Positions 11,110 to 23,827 are shown, numbered from the stretch's first letter. The stretch is 64,000 nt of DNA from Stenopsyche tienmushanensis (GCA_008973525.1 WACJ01000301.1:1-64000), one strand, 5' to 3'. Translations and numbers: made by a program. The notes: a model not told the origin generated them from the letters alone.

Positions 11110-12735
11110 ATTCATCAGAAAGGGATATGGACATTCACATCGTCTGCATTATACGTACGCATCCACACCCGGATGAACGTATTGGACCATGATCGTCTCA
11201 ACGGGGAATTTTGATGATCAGCTGAACAAGATTGAATAGCTTCTCTCGAAAAACTGCTCGAAGCGATGCTAATTTTATTGAAAAGGGCTTTCCGGAGCGT
11301 AGGGAATTCAGTATCGCTTTCCCTCGTAAATGCTAGGGTAAAGAACGTGATGTGAATAAGAAGGCTCCCTTTTTTTGGAGATCTATCTTTCGAATTCGAC
11401 GATTTCAAAACGAGACTATATTGTAATCGTTGGAGAATCCTTCAGCTTTGTAATAAGTTGCGAGAGCAGGGCACGTTTATAAATAAATCATCGAGCTGAA
11501 GAATTTTAGAAAATGTTATACAACAACCATTTTTTCACAACAAATTATATTTCGCGTACAGTTGGAGAAGTTTGTCAATGGAATTACGCCAGATTCAAAT
11601 AAAAGGCGCAATATCTAACGAAATTTGGGTGGAAAATCATTATTCGAACGTTATAAGGATGTATCGTTGAATATCTGAAATTCCAATAAATAACGCTGAG
11701 AATTTGGATAAAATACTTGATTTTTTAAAATATCGTAACTCTTTAACAAGCCAACGTATTAAAACCAAATCTGGAATTTAGTTTCATAACATTAACTGTA
11801 AATTATCCCATTTTTTGCTTGTTTAGGCAGATTATCTTCGGTACCAAATTTTGTAGCGAAATATTAGAAGACCTTCAGAATTGATGAATATGTATGCGAA
11901 ATTCGATTGACAGTAAGATATTGGAGTAATGTTGACGATATAACAATGTTTTTAGTTAAATATTGGCGACATCTGTATACGACATGATAAGTAAATGCGT
12001 TGAAGTAAAAATAAAGTCTAGTGTGTTTTTTGTTTATAAAGTCATAAAACGCTCAGATTTGTGCGCGCGGTATTTATGGAGTTGAACGAAGGATACGCTA
12101 TGTGTTGAATATAAAAAAAGTAATGGAAGAACTATAAAACATTAATATGCTCGGATTGGAATGTGTTAAATCCGACATACGGAGCATCGCTCAGAACGAT
12201 CCGCCTACGCAAGTCGGGTCTCTACTATAATGATGACTTTTAATAATTCAGAGAATTCAATGAAAGCGTCTTATCGCAAGAACAAATTTTTAGAATCGAA
12301 CTGCTTATTTTTAAATTGTGAGTTTCCAAGAATAACGATTGAGTCGTCAATGTGGTAGAAAAAAAACTGGATGGGTTCACTTTTCTATGCGTCTATAAAA
12401 CGTTGCAGTGAAGTGTCCCTTCACTCGCAGGAAAATTGTGTTGCACTCATGTTATGTGTCCACCTCGCAGTGGCGCTTCTATCGATGACGTTCGGCCAAG
12501 TTCATAACATAAAGTCGACACTGACGCGAACGTTAAATTTGAATAAATGTTCTCATCGGTATTGCAGTCTAAGAGATGCAAAACACGAGCATGACCGAGG
12601 GTTGCGAACGCTCGACGGGCTGCATTGCGGCAGCTTTTGAATACATTTCAGCGGTGGGAAAACATTTAAATTTAAACATGAACCATTGGAAAATCGCTTG
12701 TACACTTCGATTCTGGATGTTCGATGGAGACCTGA
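11110..12735. other. AT-rich intergenic sequence without recognised features
   Basis: Open frames at 11115-11408 (minus) and 12371-12640 (plus) are short, show no family resemblance and lack splice or start context that I would trust. Confidence 0.4.
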
Positions 12736-13300
12736 ACGCGGAGTCAACGGGTTTCGCGCGTCTCCCAATAATGACACGCGTCACGCGAACGAGATGAGAA
12801 CCCCGCGAAAGGCGACGGAGTCTCTTTGTTTATTGACAGTTGAACGGGTTTCTTGGATCGATGCCCAGACTCTCGGAGATCCGTCAGCTCCGCGGATTCG
12901 GCCACGCGTCGAGAGACGGACGACGTCGCGAGAGATCCGAACGCGCGGCGAGCGAAACTCGCTCCTCCGTCTCGGCTCGCCGCATTCCTGAGGACGGCCC
13001 TTCCGAACTCGAGAGGGGCGCAGCCTCGACTCCGAGCGCGCGACTCCAACTCACCGGGGCGGAGGCCTTCAGAGGGCGGGTCGAGGACGACTCGCCCCGG
13101 ACGGCGAGAGCATCGCACTTCGTCGCACGAAACCGTCACTGCCGAAAGCGGACAACGCATCCGCCCGCACTCGCGCCCGCGCGCCGACTGACCGCCGGCG
13201 GCTCCCTTGCCCCCACCCCCGCCGCTGTCCCTGCGCGGTGCCTGCACCTGCAGTGGCGCGCGCCCACCGTTCACTTCGCAACCAACTTTCCTTCCCGGAA
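12736..13300. promoter_or_regulatory. CpG-rich island, possible promoter or first exon
   Basis: Base composition changes abruptly to GC-rich with many CG dinucleotides, flanked on both sides by AT-rich DNA. Long overlapping open frames exist on both strands, as expected from stop-poor GC-rich sequence, with arginine-, serine- and proline-rich products of no known family. I therefore read it as a regulatory or 5' non-coding island. The strand and the gene it serves are unknown. Confidence 0.4.
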
Positions 13301-13859
13301 CGGGATCAATTCCCTTTTCCGCCTAATTTCCCTAATCCAATCAAATAAACATTATATTTAAACTATTTAAAATTAATGATAATTTACCAATGCTTAATCA
13401 ATGCCATGTTTAAGCGTGTTTATATTTCTATAACGAAAAACGATTTAAATTCAAATAATAATTCAAATATAAATAAACAAATGCTTTTTTTTTCTACTCA
13501 GTAAGAAAATGATATAAGCGCGTAGCCTCAGAGTACTCCGCGACTACAACGTGCCGTCATCTCCGAGTCTCGTAGTCATATTCATTTATTTCCCATTATC
13601 GCTCGAGAAAAATCAATTTATTCGGGACAGACCACGTGACCATCTTCCACGATCGCTTGTGTAAATCTAAAATGAAGAGGTGTTCACTCTTCATTTAATC
13701 TATGAAGTGCGTCTTTTGAAATCCCGGAAATAAAATGGTATTAACCCTTGCACAGTTTGGCCGTATTATTTATTGCTATGATGTAGGAGCGAATCCGAGA
13801 TGCACTTAAGCGTCACGCATGTCTTCATCCTAGCCCGGCAACACCCTAGCGAGGAAAGG

Positions 13860-14140
13860 AGCGACTGTACTCTTTGCATTCCAGAAAGGCCTTTCCAGTA
13901 GAATCAAAAAGGTCGTCTAAAGTAGTTTTCCATTGTATCTTGAAGAAAACTACTCAGTCTTTACAAACCTCCCTCACTTCCTATCGAAACGATCACGAAA
14001 GCGTTCGTTAATGCATTCATTTAGGAGACCCGCTGGGTGAGTGTTCTAAATAAAACTCGGAGCTTGTGCTACCTTCAATATCGAGCGAATGGATATTGAA
14101 GAGGTCCATAGTTCTGCAATGTTTATGACTGCACTATGAT
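13860..14140. mobile_element. Diverged copy of the 10755-11109 MITE family
   Basis: GCATTCCAGAAAG and the following block through GTTTTCCATTGTATCT match 10882 onward, and GCTACCTTCAATATCGA matches the block at about 10980. The copy also holds AAAACTACTCAGTCTTTA, a segment shared with the copy at 25290. Ends are degraded. Confidence 0.55.
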
Positions 14141-15440
14141 GGTGATTTATTGCTAAGGCTCTGCGCTGGGCAAATGAGTAGAGCGAGAGAGTCTAGGAAG
14201 TTCATTTGAATAAAGCGCATTATTTTGAGCCACGAACTGATTTCTGCCCCATATGGAAGCCTTGTACTTCGCGATCGTCGCCTATTATCGAAAGAATAAA
14301 CAGATGTTTTACTCACTTAGCGTCTTTTTCTACTTTTCTATCCTAGCGTTGATGAGCTCTTATGACGAGTCTGCTGCCACTCGGTCCCGAATCTAATATG
14401 GCATCCGCACTACATGATGTTATTGACGCTTTGCTATACATGTCCATAACTTCTCGACTGGATGACTTCGGAGCCTGAGGTCTCGTCCCGAAGAGAATCG
14501 ATATATTTCCTCTAAATCATCCTTATTGACGTTTTAACGGCCTTATTAACGCTTTATACATTTTAATCTCTACTTTCGCCGATAGTGATTTGTTATTAAA
14601 AACGACTTTAATACCATAGTAGCACCGATTGGCATGTTAAATCTGGAGGTTATTTCATCGTTCATTAAATTGGAGATATTTGAAATCCCGAACTCTTCCA
14701 ATCTTTTTATTATTTAAGATTGATCATAATTTATTGACATTCCAAATGTGACTACAGCTTCGTCAAAAGGCGAAGACAGAAGGATTATCCGTTATGGAAT
14801 ATCTTCATACTCGAATGACCAACCCACTGCAATTTCTACAGCCGAATGACGCGGTAACCACCGATGAAGCAACGCGGGACTCAAGAAATCGACCGAGAGC
14901 TTCTAAATGTTATAATTATAAACTAAAATGCGGAGATCTCCCTCAGTAGATATGACTCTTTGATTTTATCTATTATTTTTTTTTAAAATATTTCGATGTT
15001 TGCTGTGTAGTATATAATAAAATGAGCTTTAAGCCTATTTTCTCTATCTCGCCTACACAAGTTTCACTTCAAAACATGTTGTCCCACTTTCAATAAAATT
15101 ATAAATAGTGTCTCAGCGTAAATACCGTCGTAATCTAATGAGCCTTAAATAGCATGATTGTTTGTAAACATTAAATAGCTATCTATATGCGTATATGTAC
15201 CATCGGCATAAGAAGCACAACTTTAAATATATCCTATATACATCCGTTAAAAAAATCTGCAATTTTTAGATACATATATACAACGATCTTAAATTTATTG
15301 ATCAAGTAAAAACATTTTCTCTTAATCTTTCGAGATTATCTCATATAAACACACATTTTAATTGAATTTCTGAAAGAAGTTATCAACATTTTTTTTATAT
15401 AATTATAAAGAAATCGTTCATGAATAATTGGCGATTGATA
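14141..15440. other. AT-rich sequence, possibly 3' flank of the minus-strand exon
   Basis: No coding frame of note and no repeat that I recognise elsewhere in the window. It lies directly downstream, on the minus strand, of the candidate terminal exon ending at 15442. Confidence 0.35.
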
Positions 15441-15441
15441 T

Positions 15442-15642
15442 TTATATATTTTTTAAATAGTCTATGAGATTTTGAAACGTCTCTAAAGTATTAAAATCAA
15501 TAAATACTAGCTCACTGAGCTCGCGCGCCAACATAAACCATAATGTCCGCCACCATTTTCCGAGCTCTTCCTCAGGCACATCTCGAATAATTGTTCGTCC
15601 ATTGGTTATATTTGTTTTTGTTAGCAAATATCGCATAATTTT
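15442..15642 (-). CDS. Candidate terminal coding exon, unknown protein
   Basis: A splice acceptor with a T-rich tract (TTTTCAACTACAG on the minus strand) precedes an open frame of 66 codons starting KIMRYLLTKTNITNG and ending LIDYLKNI plus TAA. The peptide has a normal amino-acid mix, a tryptophan-rich middle (EELGKWWRTLWFMLARELSE) and no stops, unlike the surrounding AT-rich DNA. It may be the last exon of a minus-strand gene whose 5' part includes the exon candidate at 16915-17049. Direct joining of those two would create TGA at the junction, so at least one more exon or a different partner is needed. I do not recognise the family. Confidence 0.45.
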   Translation of the reverse strand, partial: KIMRYLLTKTNITNGRTIIRDVPEEELGKWWRTLWFMLARELSELVFIDFNTLETFQNLIDYLKNI

Positions 15643-15656
15643 CTGTAGTTGAAAAC

Positions 15657-16900
15657 AAATTCTATTAGTTTGATCTATATAACATAATTTCTTATTTGTT
15701 GGTAAATATCGTTATATTTTACAATTAAAGCGAAATTAATTGGTCCAATATAGATGTTATTCATTTGCTTCTAAAGCAACATTTTTTTATGGGTTCTTAT
15801 TTGCTCGAGGGCTTTTATATATATTCAACTGTCGGAATCCAATATTAACTCCTCTTCTATATTATTTTTAGGTAAAAATTCAATCAAGGCGAGTCACATA
15901 TCATTTAATCACTTAATTTTGATAGATTAATGAATAGGATAAAAATGAATGGACACTTAAGATGCCGAGAATGAAACATTTTCACACACTGATGTGATTA
16001 AAATATACTTTAGGTGGGACGGCTAGTAAATGCTTCTTCGCGATCAGAATAGTAATGCGAATTAAGTATTACTATGTGTCATATTGATTTAGCGTAGTGT
16101 AGTAGTACTTCCTTATACAGGTTGTTTCTTTTAAAAGTATCACGTTGAGCGTCGTTATTGGGATAAAATACCAAATATAAATTAGATGAATTTTATTGTG
16201 AAATTTTGCCCTCTGAAAGTATATTAAATACCATAAGATATTTTTGATTACATAGGAAATTTGATGATATTAATTAAGGCTATTGAAGTATTACATAGCA
16301 CATTTTTTGCGGAAAACTATGTGTATATGACGGACTGTAATCTGTGATTACAATCCTGTTTATTTCAAAATATTCATATTTTCGTGCGAAATATATGATT
16401 ATATATCTAATGTTTCTAAATTATATGTTTATTTATTTAGTTGACAGATATTAGGTGTTTGAAAACACATATGATATGTCTGAAACAATATAATTGGCTA
16501 CGATTCAAATCCACAGCCATCAACATCAATGTAAATACAAACAATTATCTCTCTTGACTATCAAAATACTTTCGTAAACATGAATTTAATAAAATGTATA
16601 AAGTACCGTGTCACGCGTAAAAGATGCGGAGTTATAACTACGAGTGTAAGTTTTGACTGGCTCCGCATAAGATATGTTAATCGTTTGACTCCGGATTAGT
16701 GGCATATTTTGAAAGAAATAAAAAAAAGGGTGTGTTGCGTGTGTTGGTAGATGACGAGGCGCCCCTGCGGTCGACGGCCGCAAAGTCGTCGGGCGAGGGG
16801 CAAGTGCAAAGGCCTAGCGGGAGGGGGTCGACCGCGCCCTACCTGCCTAAGCCTCTACCACTACCTCTACCTCTACCTCTACCTCTGCCTCTACCACCCG
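15657..16900. other. AT-rich sequence ending in a CCTCTA hexamer repeat
   Basis: Possible intron of a minus-strand gene. No convincing exon was found between the two exon candidates. The GC-rich end (about 16755-16900) holds the hexamer array listed separately. Confidence 0.35.
16851..16897 (+). repeat. Short tandem array of CCTCTA hexamers
   Basis: About seven copies of a CCTCTA/ACCTCT unit with single-base variants. It lies just inside the putative intron next to the exon at 16915-17049. Confidence 0.8.
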
Positions 16901-16914
16901 ACACCTGTACTCAC

Positions 16915-17049
16915 CAGTCCCACAGTTGCCACAGGCAGTTGAACATGATGCAGCTCCTGTCCATCTTGATGTTTCCTCCTCTCGAGCGCTTTCACTCCTA
17001 AGCTTCCTCGTCTCTCACCGTCCCTCCTTCTGCATCGACCCGCAGCATC
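16915..17049 (-). CDS. Candidate 5' exon with start codon, unknown protein
   Basis: On the minus strand the stretch is bounded by an acceptor (TATTTTTTCAG, ending at 17050) and a consensus donor (G|GTGAGT, 16914-16909). An ATG at 16964 in the context ATCAAGATGG opens a frame MDRSCIMFNCLWQLWD that leaves the exon in phase 2. The 85 bases before it would be 5' UTR. Composition is more GC-rich than the surroundings. The peptide is hydrophobic and Cys/Trp-rich, possibly the beginning of a signal or membrane segment completed by the next exon. I do not recognise it. No downstream exon was joined with confidence. Confidence 0.42.
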
Positions 17050-17589
17050 TGAAAAAATATCAAAACCTTCAGCACCTACATTTTCTTAACACTTTATGAA
17101 CTGATCAGATGGAAAAGGTGTCGGATAACGCAGGAAGTATTGTTTCTATTGTAGATGAAACCGAGTCGATTGACCACATATACGCCGTTAAATCTCACGT
17201 ATATTCTGTCACGGCGACTTCTCGACTTCACGTTAAACACAATCATGTTCTATACATTGTTGAAAAAATACAAGAAGCGCACCTCATTGTTATTGAAAAA
17301 AGGTCATTCATCCAAAAGTTTCGTCCTCAACACTAGGTTTACCGATTTGTTTTTGATACTAACTCTACCAATACGCATAGACAATATTATAACTGAGTGT
17401 AAAGATTTTGTAGAAAGGCAGAAATTGGATATCTTCTTCATTCTGGCGAATGGAAGTTCATATGCTTTCCTAAAAACTTATCCATATATGTAAGACATAA
17501 ACTACATGTACATGAATGAAACGTCTCAGATGTGTCGTCATCCCCTGGTCTAAACTAGTCCTATATATTAAAAATACTCCAAAAAGTAC

Positions 17590-18663
17590 CCGACCTAACT
17601 TTTAGATGGTGGTTGCTGTTTAAAAAATACTATAATAGAGAGTGTCCACCTTATAAAGCTTAAGTTTCAAGTTTCAAGACGCTACGTTGAATTTGTAAAC
17701 ATGCCATGGATGAAACATGGGTCCATCACTTCACATCTAAGACAAACGAACATGGGGATCCTCCACTGATCCGAGCTGTTCTTTGGTCTCGCTATTCGGG
17801 AGCATGCCAGTCTGCTCGACAAAAGTGCACAGCAAGTTGCAAAACCTAAATTCAATATCCATGTCCGCAAGAACACTCTCATTCTCAACTTCGGGTGGCC
17901 ACTTGCGCTCTGAGCGCGGGGGAGAAACTATCTATATTTTGTAACTTGAAATTTAAAAAAACTTCTTGATCGGGCTTCCTTAATCGTAGAGATCATAAAA
18001 GGCCTCGGGTATGCATTTATCTCCGGAAATGCCGCAAAAAGCTCTAAAAGAGGACGGAGTGGCCACAAGGTCTGTGTGTCCAACCGGTCCGCTTTTCGTA
18101 CCGCTGACATGACGAATGAACGCCTCGCGATCGGACGTCATATCCGAACATGTCTACAGAACGATCATGAACTCTCATTACAGAATAGTAGAATGGTCAG
18201 ATAACAGACGACAGACAGCAATTAACTGGGGGATTGGGGGATCAATTATTTGCGATCCCATGATCTTTTAGTCCTGCTTGAAACGCTACACGCAGAACGT
18301 CCAGGCGCCCACTCCTTTTGCTCCACGCCCTCCAGAGGAGGTGAGGTTTCTGCAGAAAAACCAGCTTCAGACTGGTACTTCCCCATGGTTCTCGTATCGT
18401 TTCAGTCATTTGTAGTAGCGTCCTAGCCACGGAGACGAGTCGCCGTTCGAACAGCCTAAAACCGTTATCTCCTGTATGCCTAGGCTGTTGAGGATAGTGA
18501 AATCTAACACCCACCCGGATAGTGGCATGGTCAAGTTACTTGACTCAAGTAAAATAAAAACCATGTGCAACTCTCGGCCGGGTCGGTATTCTGCGTTATG
18601 CGTCCTAAGTCCAGTTCCTCCCGTGGAGGACACCTGCTTTGCTACCCCCTTGTTACGACCCTG
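17590..18663 (+). mobile_element. hAT-ended mosaic repeat carrying mariner pieces (copy 2)
   Basis: The block at 17695-17900 encodes the same mariner segment as copy 1 (MDETWVHHFTSKTNEHGDP), followed by the shared non-coding region with TCCGCTTTTCGTACCGCTGA and the terminal sequence CTTGTTACGACCCTG. This copy has a longer interior (18190-18560) that the copy at 20349-21411 lacks. Minus-strand frames there have no recognised family. The left end is not resolved. Confidence 0.55.
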
Positions 18664-18889
18664 CATATTTTTATGCCAAAACTAATTGGTTTATTTGGCG
18701 TATATTGTGTAAATTGACATCGAGCTTTTGAAATAATGAACTTTTCATCAATTATCTAAAAATTACCTCCATGTTTATGATATAAGGGCAAACTTATTTC
18801 TACGCAAGCGTTTAGATTGTTTTGTTTTCTTGTAAAACGTATGATTCAAAAGATTTTCATAAATTTAAATCCTAACCCCATTTCTTGCA

Positions 18890-19878
18890 CACAAATGCAT
18901 GCCTTTTCTGATATGACGTACATTTCAGAAATTTTCTTCTTTTTGCTGAATGAAGATTCCTCAATCTCTTCACTTTCAGATTCAGGAATCTCAATTTCAT
19001 CCTGGCAATAACACAGTTTCACGGCGGTGTATTGATATTTGGTTCAACAGATTGGGAAGAAGATATCCATGGAATAGATCTCTAATCAATAGGTTGCGAT
19101 TAGTTTAACATTTGCTACCGGAAAAATATTTCCATAAATAAAGCCGATTTAGTCAAATTGACATTGGTAGAAACATCATATGTTACATCTAAATTATAAT
19201 GTTAAGAGGGACATAAATTTGAGTATATATTCGAATCATTCCATTAATAATAATCAGCATATTATACGTGACTTGAGTTAGTCATCAGATATCTAAATCC
19301 TTAAATGGATTTGTTTGAAACATTAACAATCCGCAACAATAAGCAGCGCATTTAGCATATTTCAATGGAATCATCATTAAGGCCAAAAATATCTCGGACA
19401 AATTCATTTTCAGTTCTCTGGGGCCTTCGAGGTATAAAGCGGATATGTCCATCTTCAATTTTGGATAGATTTTTAAAAGTACAAGTCTATAAACGCTATA
19501 TTTATTTTCTTTTTGTTTTCATTTGTCCAATGGTTTTGATGTTTTTTGCAGTCACAGATGATCTATTTTTCGTCACTCGTAATCATTCGTATCTGGTTCA
19601 ATGGAACAATAGTTCATAAAATTCATGTCATTAAGTATCACTTTTGGCATTTTATCACGCTGTACACGCACCACAAATTGAAAACCACCATTGTGTTTCA
19701 ATATATCGACGCAGTAAACTCTTTTGATGGTGTCAGTGAAATTTCGTTTTGGTCTGTTAGCTGGTTTAAGAATTATATCAATTTGATGAAAGAAGTTGCA
19801 TTTCATGCATTTTTTGCGAAGATCGCCCGGATTCCAGGCGAAATTTAATGCGGAGCATCCCGGACTGTAAAGTGTTAA
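18890..19878 (-). mobile_element. Decayed element with a TTAA end, possibly piggyBac-like
   Basis: On the minus strand the end reads TTAACACTTTACAGTCCGGG at 19878. It is followed by a block with an open frame (19806-19573, reading IDIILKPANRPKRNF and VYCVDILKHNGGFQ) that recurs at 56817-57072 with the same end. Further on, a minus-strand frame at about 19010-18890 reads DEIEIPESESEEIEESSF, an acidic segment of the kind that precedes many piggyBac transposase cores. No catalytic domain was recognised, and the linkage between the parts is inferred. Confidence 0.4.
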
Positions 19879-20091
19879 GAATGTTATTTTTTTTATTTTC
19901 GCACGGGATTCAATATGTTGACATCAGCTCGTGACGCATCCGAGATGTTCAACTTGGACAACTTGGAGGTTTAATCATCTTCTTCAAATTTCTTTAAACA
20001 TTTTCATCCAGCTTTTGTGATTTTCACACACCTGATTATCCAATAACGAAATTAGATAATATTTTTCTGCAGTCGTTAAACCTAAAACACA

Positions 20092-21535
20092 TCACTCAAT
20101 AAATTCGTAGGATGACAAAATAGTCCGAAAAATAGTATAGGCTGATCGTAAATTAAAGTTGTGTGAGATAGCTGACACCTTAAAGATATTAAAAGGCAGT
20201 GTATTCACTATTTTGCATCAATATTTGTCCATGAGAAAGCTCTGTTCGAAGTGTGTACCGTGTTTGCTCATGGTTTGATCAAAAACAAACAAATTCAGAG
20301 TGCTATGGTATATGACAATGGATAAAAAATGTATCCATCATTGGACAGCAGAGCCATAACGAGGGTATGAATCGCCCGTGTTTAACTTGCCACGAACGAT
20401 TGATTGACCAAATGAAGGAACCACCCCAGAAATGGTGGAGAAAATGGTATTAGATCGAACGTCGACTGTAAGTGCGCGAGCTAGCAGACACAACAAAAAA
20501 TGCTGTACATCGCATATTAACTGAAAATTTAGACGTGCGAAAGCTATGTGCAAGATGGGTGCCGCGTTTGCTCACAATGGAAAAAAAATAGGCAGTAGGT
20601 TTAAGCAGCATCGTCATGATGCTTCAATCGAGTATTGAGTGGCGATGTTTCACAGCAACATGGCGAGTTTTTGCATCAATTCAGGATGAAATGTGAGTAC
20701 ATCATTTCACACCTGACACAAAGGAACATGGGGACCCTCAATTGATCCGAGCTGTTTATTGGTCCCACTATTCGGGACCATGCAAGCCCGCTCAACAAAA
20801 ATTTGCATTAAGGTGCCAAACCTGAATTGCCATGAATTGCCTGAATCCATATCCGCGAGGACTTCGAGTAGCATCTTGCGCTCTGAGCGCGGGAGAGAAA
20901 TTAGCTAGATTTTATTACTTAAATCTAAAAAACTAGTAAAGTTAGCAGCATAAGTTAGTAAGATAGATAAATATATAGTTTTTATAGGTGGGCGGAAGCC
21001 TAGACTCGTTCGCGACCTCATTTGGTGTGAACCACCTATGTAAGTTAGCCTCTGATGGAGCTTCCATGATCGTACAGATCATAGAAAATACGGCAAAATG
21101 CCCTGAAAGAGGACGGAGTGGCCACAAGGCCTGTATGTCCAATCGGTCCGCTTTTAGGATCGCTGATATGACGAATGACTATCTCGCGATCGAATGCCAT
21201 ACCTGAACATGTCGGACGGATCGGTTCAATGTCCAATGGTAACGAAGAAAAGAGGGATTAGACAACATATAAGGTAGAATGTCAAGTATAATAAAAACCA
21301 TGTGCAACTCTCGACCGGGTTGGTATTGGGCATTTTGGGCGCATTTTGGGCCCCAAACCCATTTGCATCTATGGTGGGCGCCTGCTTTGCCACCTTCTTG
21401 TTATGGCCCTGCTGGACAGCAACCAGCTAAAACTACTCAAAGCTACTAAAAACGCTAATGTCAGCTGGAAAGGCTTTGGCCTCCATATTTTGGGATGCGC
21501 ATGCTATTTTATTCATCGATTATCTTGAAAATGAA
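20092..21535 (+). mobile_element. Decayed irritans-type mariner, split by a nested hAT repeat
   Basis: The left terminal repeat at 20092 contains CTCAATAAATTCGTAGGATG, as in the mariner at 42753-43679. Transposase pieces follow in order: ADRKLKLCEIADTLKI and LSMRKLCSKCVPCLL (20150-20270), then DKKCIHHWTA up to 20348. After the nested element (20349-21411) the frame continues KTLMSAGKALASIFWDAHAILFIDYL to about 21530. The first catalytic Asp region reads MDKKC instead of MDETW, the frame is broken, and the right end is missing. The element is inactive. Confidence 0.75.
20349..21411. mobile_element. hAT-ended mosaic repeat (copy 3) nested in a mariner, with 8-bp target duplication
   Basis: The element starts CAGAGCCATAACGAGGG and ends CTTCTTGTTATGGCCCTG, imperfect inverted ends of hAT type. 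The flanks TTGGACAG (20341-20348) and CTGGACAG (21412-21419) agree at seven of eight bases, fitting the 8-bp hAT duplication. It interrupts the mariner reading frame exactly at this point. Its own interior contains a second, different mariner fragment (LARWVPRLLT-type text near 20520-20580), making it a mosaic. It contains no hAT transposase. Confidence 0.78.
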
Positions 21536-21539
21536 AGGA

Positions 21540-23820
21540 CTATCAATAGCGAATATTATATGTTGTTGTTGATGCATTTAACGTAAGAAATTGCGAAAAA
21601 TGACCTCAAACAAAGAAGAAAAAAGTCTAAAATGAATTCTGCTAACTTATTAAGAGATGATCAATCTTTTATTTGTTTATGTTTCAAACATAACTGTATA
21701 TCGCTTCCATTTTAAAGGCAACTATTTTAAAAAATTCCCACTTTACAATAACCAAAACAAAAAGGATCCGTTAAAATTAAGTCTAAAAGGACCACAATAC
21801 CGTATATGTGTATGTAGGACGAACGAGTAGGAATTTTAAAACATCAGGTGCTGGAGACTCAGAATACAGATTCTTTAAATGTTTGGAGTACGTCTCCAGC
21901 ACACATCACAATGTCGACGTGAATGAATTCGTATTTTAAAGAACACATGTCGGACATCGTAATTTTGTCAATCGGCTTTTTTGTTTGCGGAAGGTTTGGC
22001 AATCATACATAGCATAATTTTGTCGCCTATGAACATCCATCGATTGGCAAAGAAAATCAAGCAAATTTTTGCCTTCGTCAAACTTGTACAAAAGCTAATG
22101 AATATCTGTTCGAACAAAAGATGGTGAATTTCTAACCATGACGAAGAACAATAAAGGCGAAGCATTTTGCAAATCATTCAGTCATAAGTGTCGAGTGCAA
22201 CATCAGGTATTCGCGGATGAATCACATCTCGATTGTATTTCTCGGAATCTTGTCCATTCCCGAAATGCCAACGAGACATTCATGACGCGATGGAAAAAAG
22301 TTCCGGTTTGTCGGGATATCATTATCTCGGTTTTAATGACGTAGCGCGAAAACGACGCACGTTTTGATTTGTTTACATTCTACGTTTTTGTTGTGTCCAC
22401 ATAAAATTGCAGCATTAAAGTCGATATATTTGGTGATGCCATTTAAATGAATAAATCTATGATTCATATTCATTTCGTTTATAGTTTGGTTATGGGATGC
22501 AGTAAGGTTTTGTAATCCAAACAATCTAAATTCTTTTGATCTGCATAGGGTTTGGTATACCGACGAGATAACAATTTTTACAGCTAATCCGGTCTTTGGC
22601 GTCGGTTTTGCCATCTGTCCTATGGATGAGCACTGTCTTCTACGATGTTTGTTGTGGTACAAGACCTAATTTTCGTGTCCGGTTGGCATACAATTGTAAA
22701 AAGGCAATCTGCTTCGAGATGTAGAAGCCCATGGTAAATGCGGATACGACTTGACTTGTTTTCTTTGGTTAATTTAGGTAGAACTCATTCACAACTTGTC
22801 AATAGATTTTTTTAACCCAATAAATACCGCTAAGGGTTCGACGAAAATATTATTTTTGGTAACAATAAAGTTTTTGGTTATAAAAACTTATACTTTGCCA
22901 TCAGTGAACGTTCAATTTCAATAAAAAATAATACATTTACAACAGCAAATGCATTCATATTACCATATGATTTGAGACCTTCAGAAATGAGGAATGTGTA
23001 AATGAAAGTCAATTGAAGAAATTACTATAGAATAATGATTAGAAAATGGATTTTTGTATAAGTTTTGTTCGTAAAATATAATATTGGGTACATCTTATAC
23101 AACATATTGAATAAATACGTTTGTGTAAAAATTAATTTTAGTGTTTTTTTTTTTGTGTTTTAAGTTAGTGATGAAATGCACAGATTTGTGCGTATGGCAT
23201 TTATAGGGTTAATATATTTGCTATGCGTATTATAATTATAGATAGAAAAGGTTCTAATATATCATCTAATTTCAGAATATAGAATAATCTAGATTTAACA
23301 AAATGCTTCGCTTGGAAACACAATCAACGGTCAAAACTTTTATAAAGTAACAATCATAACGGAATTGCTTATTATTTACGCTATATTATCTATTTATATA
23401 TGTCAACATATTAACGTCTATCATACGCTTATAAAGAGGACTAAAAATATTAAGCTGGGTGTTTAAATAGGATAGGGTTTACTAAATTTGAACACCTTTG
23501 CCAATAACAATACATTGTTGAAAAGTTTCGGTTATATGGAAAAGCAGTCCACTGATGATTGTGACATTATCTGCAAACATATTCACATCGTTTCAAATTT
23601 AGATCAGTACAATTTGAATTGTTAAATGGTAACAACCTGTGAAGAAATAAATGCGATTGAAATATATAACAATACGTTTCTGAAACAACGTTTGATAAAA
23701 ATATCACATTTTCGAAAGTCACACACACGCAAATCGAAATTCTCATGGTGCTCGTTATAACCGTTATAGCATAGGACTATCATATAGCAAGATTAGTGGT
23801 TAAGCCCCAAAATTTACAGA
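21540..23820. other. Long AT-rich stretch without recognised features
   Basis: Short frames at 22138-22344 (plus) and 22333-22662 (minus) overlap and have no recognised family. No terminal repeats or splice structure were identified. Confidence 0.35.
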
Positions 23821-23827
23821 AAAACGC

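Noticed and set aside
12744..13361. Overlapping frames of 100-176 codons on both strands of the CpG island
   Set aside because: Both strands are open at once, the composition is low in variety, and there is no family resemblance or splice support.
18242..18666. Minus-strand frames that looked like a possible LINE fragment
   Set aside because: No reverse-transcriptase, endonuclease or other motif could be matched, and the stretch lies within a hAT-ended repeat.
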